Under the pieces are notes generated by a model, which did no database searches, was not told the DNA's origin, and saw nothing but the letters and a program-made list of their open reading frames with translations. A stretch of 64,000 nt of DNA from DASVTU01 sp036387415 (GTDB lineage Bacteria > Acidobacteriota > Blastocatellia > Pyrinomonadales > Pyrinomonadaceae): positions 1 to 64,000 of the forward strand of contig DASVTU010000032.1 of NCBI GenBank assembly GCA_036387415.1, read 5' to 3'. Shown in pieces: positions 46,348 through 55,735 of this stretch. How positions within the stretch are numbered: the first letter of the stretch is position 1; every line of letters begins with the position of its first letter. A program made the position numbers and the translations under genes.

Positions 46348-48492
46348 TTAAGACGCTTGACGCAACTCAAAACCCACGCCAGCCTTGAGCACGACGAAAG
46401 TCACATCATCGTCCTGCGGCGTCCCACCCGCCCACTCGTCGCCTGCGCGCACGAAATTGTCGATGATTTCTTGTGGCGATAGATGCGCGTTATCCTTCAG
46501 TATCGCCGCCGCTTTGTCGTAGCCGAGCATCTCGCCCGTGCCGTTGAAGCGTTCGGGGAAACCGTCGCTCATGAGCATGATGCAATCGCCCGCCGTGAGA
46601 TGCGTCTGCCTTTGTTGATAAGCGAAACTCGCGACCCCGCCGAGCGGTACGGCTTGCAGTACAATCTCTTCAACCACGCCCAGAGCCGCACGATAAACCA
46701 ACATCGGCGGGATGCCAGCCGAGCAGACGCTCAAAGAATCGCCACGCACTTTCAACATCAGGAGCGCCATGAACAGCCCGCGCATCTTCATGCCTTTCAA
46801 AACGCGGTTGGCTTCCTCGAATATGTGCAGCATGTCGTCCTGCGGCGCGAGTGTGCCGAATAGACTCTTCATCGCCGTGACCATCGTGCCAGCCTTCAAG
46901 CCGTGTCCCGTCGCGTCGCCGACGACGACGGTCAGCGTGCCGTCCGTCGAGACGTGGAAGTCGTAGTAGTCGCCGCCGACTTCGGTCGCGGGCTTCATGT
47001 AGGCGGCGATTTCGAGATGTGGAAGTTGCGGCAGAGTCCGTGGCAACATCGAGAGTTGCAGTTGTCTCGCTTCCTCCAACTCCTTCGCGCGTCGCTCATT
47101 CTCGGCACGTTCCTGTTCATGGCGGAGGCGCAGTTCGGCTTCCGTGCGTTCATGTTCGAGTTGGCGCGCGGAGAGTTCCTGAACGTTGGCGAGTTGCGCT
47201 TCGAGGTCGCGGTTCGTGCGCGCGAAGCGACGCGCGAGGTAAATCGCAACCGCAACGGGCATGCTCAAAACCGTCAGGTTCAAATTGGCTTGACGAAACC
47301 ACGCGGGAAGCATGATGAAGCTGTTGCCGACCGCAATGTTGACGCCCACACAGACGACGAGCAGTCCAATGCCCGCCGCGATAATCCAAGCGCCCGCGCG
47401 CCGTTTGACGAGCGCGCGAGACATGATGCGAAGGGCGTCGGCGAGCGTCACTATGAGCATGAGGGGCGTGAAGAACGAGCCGAGCGAAATGAATTGCCCC
47501 GCGTGCAAGACGATGCAGACGAACCAGAGCGCGAGCAGAATCCAGAAGAAACGCGACACGCGCCCCGCGAACTCGACGTAGAGAAAAGCCAGCAGCGACA
47601 TGACCGCCAACCCCTGCGTCTCGTTACGCACGATGTCGATGGCGAGAGCGGTGGTCGCGCCCGTGTGCCCCGTGCTCGCCAATCTCGCCAGCCAGAGCGT
47701 CAAGGCGAGTCCCATGACGAAGAAGCTGTAAAATAGATTGCCGCGTTCGCGGCGGTCGAAGACAAACAGCAGAAAATGGACGAGCGCAAGCGCGAACAAC
47801 AAGCCGACGAAAAAGTAATCCTCGCGTTCTTCGCGTGCGCGCGTGTAGAGGCGGTGCGAAGCGTCTTGTGCGGTTGTGAGACGCGACGAGAAGCGGGGCG
47901 TGTACCTGCCGCGCGCAAGCCAACGTCCGCGCCGCTGCGTTAAATCGCTCGCCGCCCGAAACGAATAGCGGACGGCAATCGTGTGCGTGCCGCCCTCCGC
48001 GAAAACGAACGTCGCGGGCATTCCGCGCGGGTTCCATTCCTCATCGTCTGCGGGTTCAATCCTGCCGAAGCTCTGCACTAGCACGCCGTCAACATAAACT
48101 TCGGACGCGCCGCCACCATGCCACACGCGCAACGCCAAAGGCTGATTGACCAACCGCGCGTCAACTTCGACCCGCAGACGAAACCACGCCCTACCGTTCC
48201 ACTCGCCGCGCAGGAGGTCTGCGATGTTGTTATCCGTGTCGCGCAGTTTCTCCCACGCGCTGTCGTCGAAATCCGTCCGCGCCCACGCCGCGTCGTCGCC
48301 CGCGCGCAGACGCCAACCCGCTTCGTCCAATGACTGCTCGCCAGCATGCAGAGCCTCCGGCGTGAGTTTGAACGACGCATCTTGTTGCGCGCTGAGCGAC
48401 GGAGGCACGCCGACGAGCAGCAGCGACGCGAGCAGCGCGACGAACAACATGGAAGCATCTCTGAAGAGGCTTCGGCGTCGTACGGTTTTCAT
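46348..48492 (-). CDS. 7TM membrane SpoIIE/PP2C-type phosphatase with extracellular ligand-binding domain
   Basis: About 714 residues from the ATG at 48492; an ATG at 48504 is possible, but its AAGGA is too close. A signal peptide (ASMLFVALLASLLLVGVPPSLSA) precedes a periplasmic beta-sandwich (~25-185, WNGRAWFRLRVEVD ... GGTHTIAVRYSF), like the 7TMR-DISM extracellular domains. About seven membrane helices (~220-425) come next, then a Glu/Arg-rich coiled coil (~430-495). The last ~230 residues are the PP2C-like SpoIIE domain (EVGGDYYDFH, VGDATGHGLKAG, IMLMSDGFPERF), with the metal-binding Asp residues present. It likely dephosphorylates an anti-sigma-factor antagonist in response to an envelope signal; no such partner is adjacent. 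Confidence 0.87.
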   Translation of the reverse strand: MKTVRRRSLFRDASMLFVALLASLLLVGVPPSLSAQQDASFKLTPEALHAGEQSLDEAGWRLRAGDDAAWARTDFDDSAWEKLRDTDNNIADLLRGEWNGRAWFRLRVEVDARLVNQPLALRVWHGGGASEVYVDGVLVQSFGRIEPADDEEWNPRGMPATFVFAEGGTHTIAVRYSFRAASDLTQRRGRWLARGRYTPRFSSRLTTAQDASHRLYTRAREEREDYFFVGLLFALALVHFLLFVFDRRERGNLFYSFFVMGLALTLWLARLASTGHTGATTALAIDIVRNETQGLAVMSLLAFLYVEFAGRVSRFFWILLALWFVCIVLHAGQFISLGSFFTPLMLIVTLADALRIMSRALVKRRAGAWIIAAGIGLLVVCVGVNIAVGNSFIMLPAWFRQANLNLTVLSMPVAVAIYLARRFARTNRDLEAQLANVQELSARQLEHERTEAELRLRHEQERAENERRAKELEEARQLQLSMLPRTLPQLPHLEIAAYMKPATEVGGDYYDFHVSTDGTLTVVVGDATGHGLKAGTMVTAMKSLFGTLAPQDDMLHIFEEANRVLKGMKMRGLFMALLMLKVRGDSLSVCSAGIPPMLVYRAALGVVEEIVLQAVPLGGVASFAYQQRQTHLTAGDCIMLMSDGFPERFNGTGEMLGYDKAAAILKDNAHLSPQEIIDNFVRAGDEWAGGTPQDDDVTFVVLKAGVGFELRQAS

Positions 48493-48962
48493 CTTCAAAT
48501 TCATTTCCTTGACGGATGATAAGGGAGAAGCACCTTGAGTCGAAGTCGTCTGCTTCAACGCAACCGATTATCGCCACTTCCACAAAATCTCGAAAGCCTC
48601 CGCCAACGAACGTGCGCTCAATGGATTTGAGTTCGCGCCAACACAACGTTCGGGAGGTTTCAAGGGCAAGTATAAGGAAGCGGATTCGACAGAAGTACAC
48701 GCCCGTCGCCGGATAACGTCCTCACTTGTAGACACTTTGCGTCGCCGTCAGAAACTAAAGTCCATTTTTCATTCAAAAGTGAGCGGAAAAGATTGGGGCG
48801 GCGAGCGGTATGAGTATTGCTCCGGTGTTTCTGACTCCTCGCGTCTCCGCTTGCATCCACATCTCCGCCCCGACTCTAAACGGTGCGGCCTTCAGTTCAC
48901 CTGCTAACCGCCACGCCGCAGGGCGTCAGTCTTACCATAGAAATCCGAGGAGAAAAAACCCC
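48493..48962. other. Divergent upstream region of SpoIIE and the Cys-rich protein
   Basis: About 470 bases without a supported gene. The frame of the downstream gene is open from 48810, but the good Shine-Dalgarno sequence (GAGGAG) and signal peptide fix its start at 48963. No clear promoter boxes found. Confidence 0.4.
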
Positions 48963-49721
48963 ATGAGAAAGATGATTCAACTATTGTGCATCGCGTTCGT
49001 CATCACGATTATCGGTCTGACGGGCTTGATGCCTTCCAGCAAAGTCGAGGCCGACAACACCGAATGTCTATCCCGTATGTCGGAGGAGACGGCGACCTAT
49101 ATCAGAGACATGAAAATTTCGCTCAAAGGTCGCGACGCAGAGTTTTACAGCAACAAGGGAGAACAGGTTTACTTGCTGAATTCTGAGGAACCCTTGAAGC
49201 TGAATTCGAGGCGACCCATCACAAACACCGTGGCGGTCGTCAACCATCAAGACGCGAACGGAAAACGCGATTTTTACGTTATCGAACAGGAAATCACGCG
49301 CGACAAAATCATCTATGCTCTCAAGAAAGATTCCAAAGTTCTCCAAACGCTGCCCATCAGAATGGGTTCTCCGGCAAGATTGAAGGTGGGCGGGCCGGGT
49401 AATCCGTCTGGATGCCAGTGTGACGCTATTAATGCAGAAACAAACGCACAGCTTGCGGGACTGGTGACGCTGGCGAATCAAACCTGTAAGAAACAGGGCG
49501 TTTGTCTTCCGGTCTGTCATTGCTTCGGGGGCGTTCAATCCATCGCGCAGACTCTGTTCGCCGCCAACCCGACTTCGTGGAATTGTCGGAAATTTACCGA
49601 AGTTAAGTTCATCGCATCGAGTTTGTGGGGTCGCGTGAGCGAAGAGTCTGGAACCGGCACTCTTTTAGACCACGCCTTCGAGGTGGCGATTAAAAAAGAA
49701 GCCCTCTTATACTCTTTCTAA
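48963..49721 (+). CDS. Exported protein with C-terminal cysteine cluster, function unknown
   Basis: 252 residues from the ATG at 48963. Signal peptide: LLCIAFVITIIGLTGLMPSS. The central part (SLKGRDAEFYSNKGEQVYLL) gives no known domain. In the C-terminal half are CQCDAINAETNAQ, then TCKKQGVCLPVCHCFGG, about eight cysteines in a short stretch, followed by SWNCRKF. The Cys residues could form disulfides after export or bind metal. No relation to the neighbouring genes is visible. Confidence 0.65.
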   Translation: MRKMIQLLCIAFVITIIGLTGLMPSSKVEADNTECLSRMSEETATYIRDMKISLKGRDAEFYSNKGEQVYLLNSEEPLKLNSRRPITNTVAVVNHQDANGKRDFYVIEQEITRDKIIYALKKDSKVLQTLPIRMGSPARLKVGGPGNPSGCQCDAINAETNAQLAGLVTLANQTCKKQGVCLPVCHCFGGVQSIAQTLFAANPTSWNCRKFTEVKFIASSLWGRVSEESGTGTLLDHAFEVAIKKEALLYSF

Positions 49722-50027
49722 GAAGCCGTCGGGGCATTTCTGTTCAAAAACTGTTAGGGGGCAAGGACGCGTGCTTCAAACGAGCCGCGTCTGCCGCCTA
49801 ATGTTTTGCCCTGCGACAGATGTACGGCTGGAACGCCAATCCACCACCACCATCGCCCCGCGCGAGAAAGATGAGCAAGTATCTCTCCACGCGAGGGCGT
49901 TGACTTGCTGACGGTTTTGTCATAAAAAGCTTCCCCGTCTTACCTTGTTCCCCGTAGCAGAACTTCAAACCGACACGTCGCGAGGCCGCAGCGCGCCTCA
50001 CGGCTTCTCCTGCTGACGAAAACTGAT
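49722..50027. other. Intergenic region before the MltF-like gene
   Basis: About 306 bases; I see no gene, hairpin or promoter that I can support here. Confidence 0.4.
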
Positions 50028-51671
50028 ATGAATGTCCCGACCAGATTATCTTCTCTCGTCATCTTGGCATTGCTCGTCGCCGCCCAATCAGCCTGCAACC
50101 GCCACAAGCATCCGACGCTTGAAGCCGTTGACCCAATTGACCGACGCTCGAACCTTCCGATGGGCGCTCCCGTCAAACGCGACCTCGCGGAGATTAAGGA
50201 ACGCGGCACGCTGGTCGTCGTCGCACCTTACAACTCGACGACCTACTTCATCTATCGTGGAGAACCGCTCGGCTACGAATACGAGTTGCTTCAATCTTTC
50301 GCGCGTGAGCAGGGCGTGGAACTAAAGATGGTCGTGGCGGCTGATCCCAAGAGTCTCTTGCCGCTCCTCAACAGCGGCGAGGGCGACATCGCCGCAGGGC
50401 GTCTCATCCCGACACCCGAATCCGAACCACACGTCTCTTTCACACGCGCGCTCTATCGCACGGAGCCTGCGCTTGTGCAACAGGAAGCCGCGCCGGAGCA
50501 GGCCGGAAAAGGAACCGAGAAGGCGCTCGCGCCGGGCCCCGCCGACGAACTTCCGGCGGTAGATATTGAGGCGCGACTCATCACCAAGCCCGCGCAACTG
50601 TCAGGGCAAACCGTCACCGTGCCGGAGAAATCTCCCTACCAACGAACGATTGTGGAACTGGCCGACGAAATCTCAGGCGACATTCATGTCGTCGAAATGG
50701 GCGGCGCGATTCAGGACGAGGCGTTGGCGCAAAAGGTGGCGAGGGGCGAGGTGCAGTTCACAGTGATGCAGGGCAATTTGGCCGAGTTGAAAGAGGCGGA
50801 GTTCAAGAATCTCAAAGTTCGTCCCATCATCGGTCGGTCGCACAGCGTGGCTTGGGCTTTGAGGAAGAACTCGCCGGAGTTAATGCAGGCTTTGAACAGT
50901 TGGATTGAGGAGAAGAAGAACGGGACGTTGTTCGACAAACTCTACAAGAAATATTTCATCGACCGACGCAGCCATCTTGAGCGCGTCGAGAGCGGTTTGC
51001 TGACATCGGCGACGGGCAAACTTTGCCAGTACGACGACCTGCTCAAGCAGAACGCCACCGAAATCAATCGAGACTGGCGGCTACTGGCCTCGCAGGCTTT
51101 TCAGGAGTCGCGTTTCAAACCGGACGCGCGTTCATGGGCCGGCGCGGTCGGGCTGATGCAACTCATGCCCGCGACGGCGCGCGAGTTCGGCGTCAAAGAC
51201 CCGCTCGATCCGGCGGACAACGTGCAGGGCGCGGTTAAATTCTTGAAGTGGCTCGAAGATTACTGGCGCGAACGTATCACAGATGACAACGAGCGCCTCA
51301 AGTTCATTCTTGCCTCTTACAACACCGGAGCCGGACACGTTCAGGACGCGCAACGCCTCGCCGAAAAATACGGCGGCAACCCCGAAGTCTGGGAAGATGT
51401 CTCCTACTGGCTGCTGCAAAAATCCACGCAGCAATATTCGTCAGACCCAGTGGTCAAATTCGGCTTTTGTCGTGGCCTTGAACCAGTCAACTACGTCAGC
51501 CACATCCTCGCACGTTTCGAGCGTTACAAACAGTTCGTCGCCGAGCGTCGTGAGAAATTCCCCAACCATGCGTCGTACCGCGCACACGCAAAAGGCCGTC
51601 GCGCCGACGGCCTCGATAGCGATTCGCGTTCTGACTCATCCTTTTACGAATGCGGCGTGAAGGGAATGTGA
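50028..51671 (+). CDS. mltF: MltF-like membrane-bound lytic transglycosylase
   Basis: 547 residues. The N-terminus (LVILALLVAAQSACNRHK) has a lipobox-like QSAC, so it is probably a lipoprotein. Residues ~55-310 form a solute-binding domain of SBP family 3 (IKERGTLVVVAPYNSTTYF, GYEYELLQSFAREQG, LNSGEGDIAAGRL). Residues ~345-480 form the SLT lysozyme-like domain: SQAFQESRFKPDARS with the catalytic Glu near residue 360, GAVGLMQLMPATAREFG, and LASYNTGAGHVQDA. This SBP/SLT pair is the MltF architecture, which cleaves peptidoglycan between MurNAc and GlcNAc. Its final 28 bases overlap the end of the convergent gene. The start lacks a good Shine-Dalgarno sequence. Confidence 0.85.
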   Translation: MNVPTRLSSLVILALLVAAQSACNRHKHPTLEAVDPIDRRSNLPMGAPVKRDLAEIKERGTLVVVAPYNSTTYFIYRGEPLGYEYELLQSFAREQGVELKMVVAADPKSLLPLLNSGEGDIAAGRLIPTPESEPHVSFTRALYRTEPALVQQEAAPEQAGKGTEKALAPGPADELPAVDIEARLITKPAQLSGQTVTVPEKSPYQRTIVELADEISGDIHVVEMGGAIQDEALAQKVARGEVQFTVMQGNLAELKEAEFKNLKVRPIIGRSHSVAWALRKNSPELMQALNSWIEEKKNGTLFDKLYKKYFIDRRSHLERVESGLLTSATGKLCQYDDLLKQNATEINRDWRLLASQAFQESRFKPDARSWAGAVGLMQLMPATAREFGVKDPLDPADNVQGAVKFLKWLEDYWRERITDDNERLKFILASYNTGAGHVQDAQRLAEKYGGNPEVWEDVSYWLLQKSTQQYSSDPVVKFGFCRGLEPVNYVSHILARFERYKQFVAERREKFPNHASYRAHAKGRRADGLDSDSRSDSSFYECGVKGM

Positions 51672-52768
51672 TTTTCGACCGACTCATAAATACGCAGATA
51701 CATCTGCGTCTCGCGCGGAATCAGCGTCCGCCAATTCGCGCCGCCACGCTCAAGATAAACCGCCAGACGCGCCGGGTTCGAGTTGTATCCGGCGGCCAGC
51801 AGTTCGGCCTGCGTCGCTGTCTGTGAATCCAGAGCTTGTCGGATTTCCTCTCTCCGCAGGAGGTCGTTCCAGGTGTCCTGCATGTAGAGCAGCATCGCTT
51901 CCAGAGCGTTGCCGTGGTCGCGCATGCCGTCAACAAAATCCTCTCGGAGTCCCGCCTTCGGGTGCAAACGTCTGACCATCTCGTAAGTTAAGGGAATCAT
52001 CTGAATCATGCCGCCCGCTCCGGCGGTGCTGACGGAATAACGATAGGTATCCCCGCCATTGAGCGCGTAGAGCGTATAGATTTCGCTGAATAGCGCGCCG
52101 CGTTCCTCCGCGTCGAAACGCTTGTGGTCGGTGTGTTCGACGATGCACAGCCGTTCGGCAGCCTCTACGATGTCGGGCGAAATTTTCATGCCTTTCTTTT
52201 GTAGACGCTCACGCGCCTGCGCCAACATGCGATGGACATACCGCTGTCCTGCGTTCGTCGCATCGGGCGACTTCATGGCCGGATGCGCCGACGTGTAGTA
52301 AGCCACCTCGCTCAAAGTCCCCTTTTTCTCCACCGGATACTGCACCATGAGCGGCTGCAAGCCATCGCCTTTAAGATTCGAGATTTGGACGGCGGTGTTG
52401 ACGTAATTCGCACGAACGACGCGCAGTTTCAGAGGCGCATCGAGCGACGAATGGACAACGGTCTCCGCGCCATCGCTTAAAAAAGATTCCTTCGAGAGCG
52501 TCAGGAGATGAATCTGCGAAGTCGCGGGGTCTTGCGCCGCAATCGTCACAAAATTCGTTGACGAATCATGCGGCTGCCGCTTGAGCAGACGCTTGGCTTC
52601 GGCAATCCGCGCCTGAACTTTGCCAATCGCGCCGCTCTCCGGCAGATGCGCCGCGTTGACAGTTCCGGTGTCCGCGTCTGAAATGAAGGAGGACGAAGAA
52701 CGCAAGTGCGTGAACGTTGGCAGAAACAACAATGCCAGCGAAACTATCGAGAAAAACGTCTTTTTCAT
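51644..52768 (-). CDS. Exported protein with lysozyme-fold-like (SLT-related) motifs
   Basis: 374 residues with a signal peptide (FFSIVSLALLFLPTFTHL). The first ~130 residues are of unknown fold. In the C-terminal half VSTAGAGGMIQMIPLTYEMV (near residue 244) mirrors the SAxGAxGLMQxMPxTA block of lytic transglycosylases, and LLAAGYNSNPARLAVYL mirrors their YNxGPxRV block. A catalytic Glu is not obvious at the usual spacing; the nearest candidate (SEIYTLYA) is displaced. It may therefore be an inactive or altered relative. Tail-to-tail overlap of 28 bases with the MltF-like gene; a functional pair in peptidoglycan remodelling is an attractive inference. Confidence 0.65.
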   Translation of the reverse strand: MKKTFFSIVSLALLFLPTFTHLRSSSSFISDADTGTVNAAHLPESGAIGKVQARIAEAKRLLKRQPHDSSTNFVTIAAQDPATSQIHLLTLSKESFLSDGAETVVHSSLDAPLKLRVVRANYVNTAVQISNLKGDGLQPLMVQYPVEKKGTLSEVAYYTSAHPAMKSPDATNAGQRYVHRMLAQARERLQKKGMKISPDIVEAAERLCIVEHTDHKRFDAEERGALFSEIYTLYALNGGDTYRYSVSTAGAGGMIQMIPLTYEMVRRLHPKAGLREDFVDGMRDHGNALEAMLLYMQDTWNDLLRREEIRQALDSQTATQAELLAAGYNSNPARLAVYLERGGANWRTLIPRETQMYLRIYESVENHIPFTPHS

Positions 52769-52974
52769 GGGTAAATCGGATTGACAGGAGAAGCTGCGAG
52801 ATAAGCGACGGGGGTTTGTCGTCTATTCAGATGCTCGCAGAAGACGGCAAAGTTGCACGCAGATTCAGAGAAAGTTATCGGCGATATAAGATTTAATTAT
52901 CGTGTGTTCGGGAATGAATCAGACGGGTTTGATGAGGAATTTTTGCGCCTTTTACAGCAGCATTTTTCGACTTC

Positions 52975-53733
52975 TCAGTCAGTCGCACGGGAGTCGCTTT
53001 CGCCGCGCGTGCGTATTAGTTCAATCTCGGAAGCCGGAACGCCACGCACCATCGTCCGGTTAATCATCGGGTGCGCCTCATGCGTCGGCCCGTAGTCGCT
53101 ATCGGGATGATAGGCCACAACGAGCATCTCGTCTTCTGCCGTCGTGAAACTGTGTCGTCCCTCCGCGCGGATAATGAAGGCGAGACCGGGCGCGAGCGGA
53201 AAGCTGGCCTCCGGCGTCCGGCACTCGCCGCTGCCGCGCACGACCATGCCGATGCGTACGGAAGGATGCGTATGCTCGGTTTGCGAAGTGTGTGCGGGGA
53301 AGTAGAGAGCGTTCAGGCACGGGTCGCCACGCATCGGCGGTGGGATGAGCAAGGTGTCCATGCAACCGTCGATGTAGCGTAAGCGACCCGCCGGCTCGAC
53401 TGGCCCGCCGAGAGTGAACAGGCCGCGATAATCTCGTCTTGTAATAACGATGCCCTGACCTCGACCACCGATATGGCATGAGTCGGGTGCTGCGAAGTAC
53501 ATGCCTTGTCGCAAATGGAATGTCCCGGCGGCGACTTCGAGCGTCGCAGAACTTTCGTAGACGTAGCCGAAATGTGTCCCGTCGTCGGGGAGTTCCAATA
53601 CGCCATCGCGCCACGCCGAGAGGCGCGACGGAAACGTCTCGTCCGTCATCTCGTCGAGATGACCGTGAATGAGCGTGTGGGGAAGAAAGGTTTTATCGGT
53701 CACGATATGGACGGCGGATAAAGTGAATGACAA
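52975..53733 (-). CDS. Cupin-domain (bicupin-like) protein beside an asparagine-synthetase-like gene
   Basis: Up to 252 residues. The open frame begins with a TTG at 53733; a GTG ten codons on or an ATG at codon 28 (MTDETFPSRL) are alternatives, so the start is uncertain. A first cupin-like sheet (DDGTHFGYVYESSATLEVAAG) is followed by a second with HTSQTEHTHPSVRIGMVVRGSGE (shortened here) and HSFTTAEDEM, giving a possible HxH...H metal site. No DNA-binding domain is seen, so it is not an AraC regulator. Divergent from the asparagine-synthetase-like gene across a short gap. It may modify or sense the product of that enzyme. Role unknown. Confidence 0.6.
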   Translation of the reverse strand: MSFTLSAVHIVTDKTFLPHTLIHGHLDEMTDETFPSRLSAWRDGVLELPDDGTHFGYVYESSATLEVAAGTFHLRQGMYFAAPDSCHIGGRGQGIVITRRDYRGLFTLGGPVEPAGRLRYIDGCMDTLLIPPPMRGDPCLNALYFPAHTSQTEHTHPSVRIGMVVRGSGECRTPEASFPLAPGLAFIIRAEGRHSFTTAEDEMLVVAYHPDSDYGPTHEAHPMINRTMVRGVPASEIELIRTRGESDSRATD

Positions 53734-53845
53734 GGATGAAAAAATCCTGTCGAGTGTGCCTTCGCACGACGGAGCATGTCAATGGTTTCCAAGTTTTGGC
53801 GAGAGAGCTGGCATCGGAAGCGGGAATGCTGCGACAATCTTGTTC

Positions 53846-55705
53846 ATGGATTTGGTCACAGCATCGACGCTTCGCTGGCTTCGTGATAGACATCGACGGC
53901 AACGCCCTTCAGCGACGCTCGCGGGTTGGCGTGTGGCGTATGGAAACATCGGTCGTGTGCAAGAGGAAATTCTTTGGCGGGACGAGCGTTTTGCTGTCGT
54001 CGAGGGGCGTTGGGAAGCGTGTCGGGGCGGGCGTTTCGTCGTCGCGGGGGATGCGTGGCTGACGAACCGCGCCGCATTGTTTGCTGAAGTTGATGTGCCA
54101 CGCAGCGATTTGGAGAGTGCACGCGCATCGGAGAAAAACGAATCCGTACTGACAGACCTCGGCCTCATCGCTTTGTTATGGGAGGCGCACGGCGGGCGCA
54201 CACCGGAGTTGCTGGCGGGCGCTTACGCTTTCTGCGTGTGGGATTGCGAACGGGAAACATTGTGGCTGGTGCGCGACCGCGTTGGCGTTGAGACGCTCTA
54301 CTACACGACGGAAGGCGCTGTGCGTTATGCGGGCGCGCGGACGACGGATGTCGCGCGGGGAGCGACGGGCGATGTGGATGCGGTCGCCGTGCGCGATTAT
54401 CTCTGCTGTGCTTTTGTGCCGGGCGAGCGGACGATGTGGCGCGACTTACGCGAGGTGCGACCCGGCACGATGCTGCGCGTGCCCGACGACGAAACGACCG
54501 TCTACTGGCAGATAGAGGAGCATGTCGCCGCCGAACGAATCCCGCTTGAGATTCATGGCGCGCGTTTGCGTGCAACACTGGAACAGGCCGTCAGCGACTA
54601 TTTGCCGGGACGCGCGCCCGTGGGCGTCTATCTTTCCGGCGGCCTTGATTCGAGTTGCGTCGCCGCTCTGGCCGCGCGCCTGCACGACGACGCGGTGCAT
54701 TCTTATTCGATTCATTTCGGAGAGGAGTGTCCGAACGAACTCGAATTCTCCACCCTCGTCGCTCAACATTGCGGCACCAAGCACCACGTCTTGGAAATCA
54801 CGCCCGGAGAGATGTGGGATTTGTTGCCGGAGACGATGGCCTATCTCGACGACCCGATTGGCGACCCGTTGACCGTGCCCAACCTCATCCTCGGACGCGC
54901 GGCGAAGCAAAACGTCAACACGATTTTGAACGGTGAAGGCGGCGACCCGTGCTTCGGTGGGCCGAAGAATCAGCCTATGCTCTTGACTCAGCTTTATCGT
55001 TCGACACTCGCACCGAACGGACACGGTGAACGACTCGGACAAAGCGGGCAACCTGACGGAGAAACTCTGCGAGCGCAAGACGGGCACATGTTGAACGAAT
55101 CGCTTGTGCACATCGCATCTTATCTCGCTTCGTTTCAAAAATGCTCCGCCGACTTGCCGCGTCTGCTGCGTCCAGACGTGTGGGAGAGCGTGCGGACGGA
55201 GGCGTCTGTGTTCGCGGATGCCTTCAACTCTCCGGGTAGTTATCTGAACAACTTGATGTTCATTAACACGCGGTTCAAAGGCGCCGACCACATTCTGACG
55301 AAGGTCAACAATTTGACGCGTGCCGTCGGGTTGCGAGGCTGTTCACCACTCTTTGACGACCGCATCGTGGAGTTGAGTTTGGAGATGCCGCCTGAATACA
55401 AGTTGGACGGGGCGCGCGAAAAAGCTGTGCTCAAGGCGGCGGTCGCAGACCTCCTGCCCGCGCAGATTTTAGAGCGACCGAAAAGCGGGATGATGGTGCC
55501 GGTGCAACGTTGGTTTCGTGAACACTGGCGAAGACGCGCCGGAGCGTTGCTGCTTTCGCGTCGCGCGCGGACGAGGCATTTTATCAATCAGGAGTTGGTA
55601 CGCGACTGGCTGGACTATCGTGGAGACGTGTGGGCGCGCTACGGTGTCAAGCTATGGCTGCTCGTCAGTCTCGAATGGTGGCTGCAAACGCACATGCGCG
55701 ATTGA
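53846..55705 (+). CDS. Asparagine-synthetase-like (amide-forming) enzyme lacking the glutaminase Cys
   Basis: About 619 residues from the ATG at 53846; the frame is open further upstream but there overlaps the divergent cupin gene. The N-terminal ~200 residues resemble the class II glutaminase domain (RDRVGVETLYY, RPGTMLRV), but there is no N-terminal Cys nucleophile. The synthetase half has VYLSGGLDSSCVAAL (the SGGxDS ATP-pyrophosphatase loop, residue ~263), ILNGEGGDPCFGGP and LERPKSGMMVPVQ with a candidate catalytic Lys. Loss of the glutaminase Cys is typical of lasso-peptide cyclases and beta-lactam synthetases, which use substrate amines rather than ammonia. No lasso precursor or leader peptidase gene is visible nearby. 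Convergent with the operon that holds a paralogue. Confidence 0.82.
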   Translation: MDLVTASTLRWLRDRHRRQRPSATLAGWRVAYGNIGRVQEEILWRDERFAVVEGRWEACRGGRFVVAGDAWLTNRAALFAEVDVPRSDLESARASEKNESVLTDLGLIALLWEAHGGRTPELLAGAYAFCVWDCERETLWLVRDRVGVETLYYTTEGAVRYAGARTTDVARGATGDVDAVAVRDYLCCAFVPGERTMWRDLREVRPGTMLRVPDDETTVYWQIEEHVAAERIPLEIHGARLRATLEQAVSDYLPGRAPVGVYLSGGLDSSCVAALAARLHDDAVHSYSIHFGEECPNELEFSTLVAQHCGTKHHVLEITPGEMWDLLPETMAYLDDPIGDPLTVPNLILGRAAKQNVNTILNGEGGDPCFGGPKNQPMLLTQLYRSTLAPNGHGERLGQSGQPDGETLRAQDGHMLNESLVHIASYLASFQKCSADLPRLLRPDVWESVRTEASVFADAFNSPGSYLNNLMFINTRFKGADHILTKVNNLTRAVGLRGCSPLFDDRIVELSLEMPPEYKLDGAREKAVLKAAVADLLPAQILERPKSGMMVPVQRWFREHWRRRAGALLLSRRARTRHFINQELVRDWLDYRGDVWARYGVKLWLLVSLEWWLQTHMRD

Positions 55706-55735
55706 ACGTCCGACGCGCACGAATCTCTCGGCGTT

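Noticed and set aside
48810..48962. N-terminal extension of the Cys-rich exported protein
   Set aside because: The ATG at 48963 has a strong Shine-Dalgarno sequence and is followed by a signal peptide, so the extra 51 codons are unlikely to be translated.
53727..54062. 111-codon plus-strand frame starting MTRMKKSCRVCLR, considered as a possible precursor peptide
   Set aside because: Lies mostly over the start of the asparagine-synthetase-like gene in another frame, has no leader/core pattern and no Shine-Dalgarno sequence.
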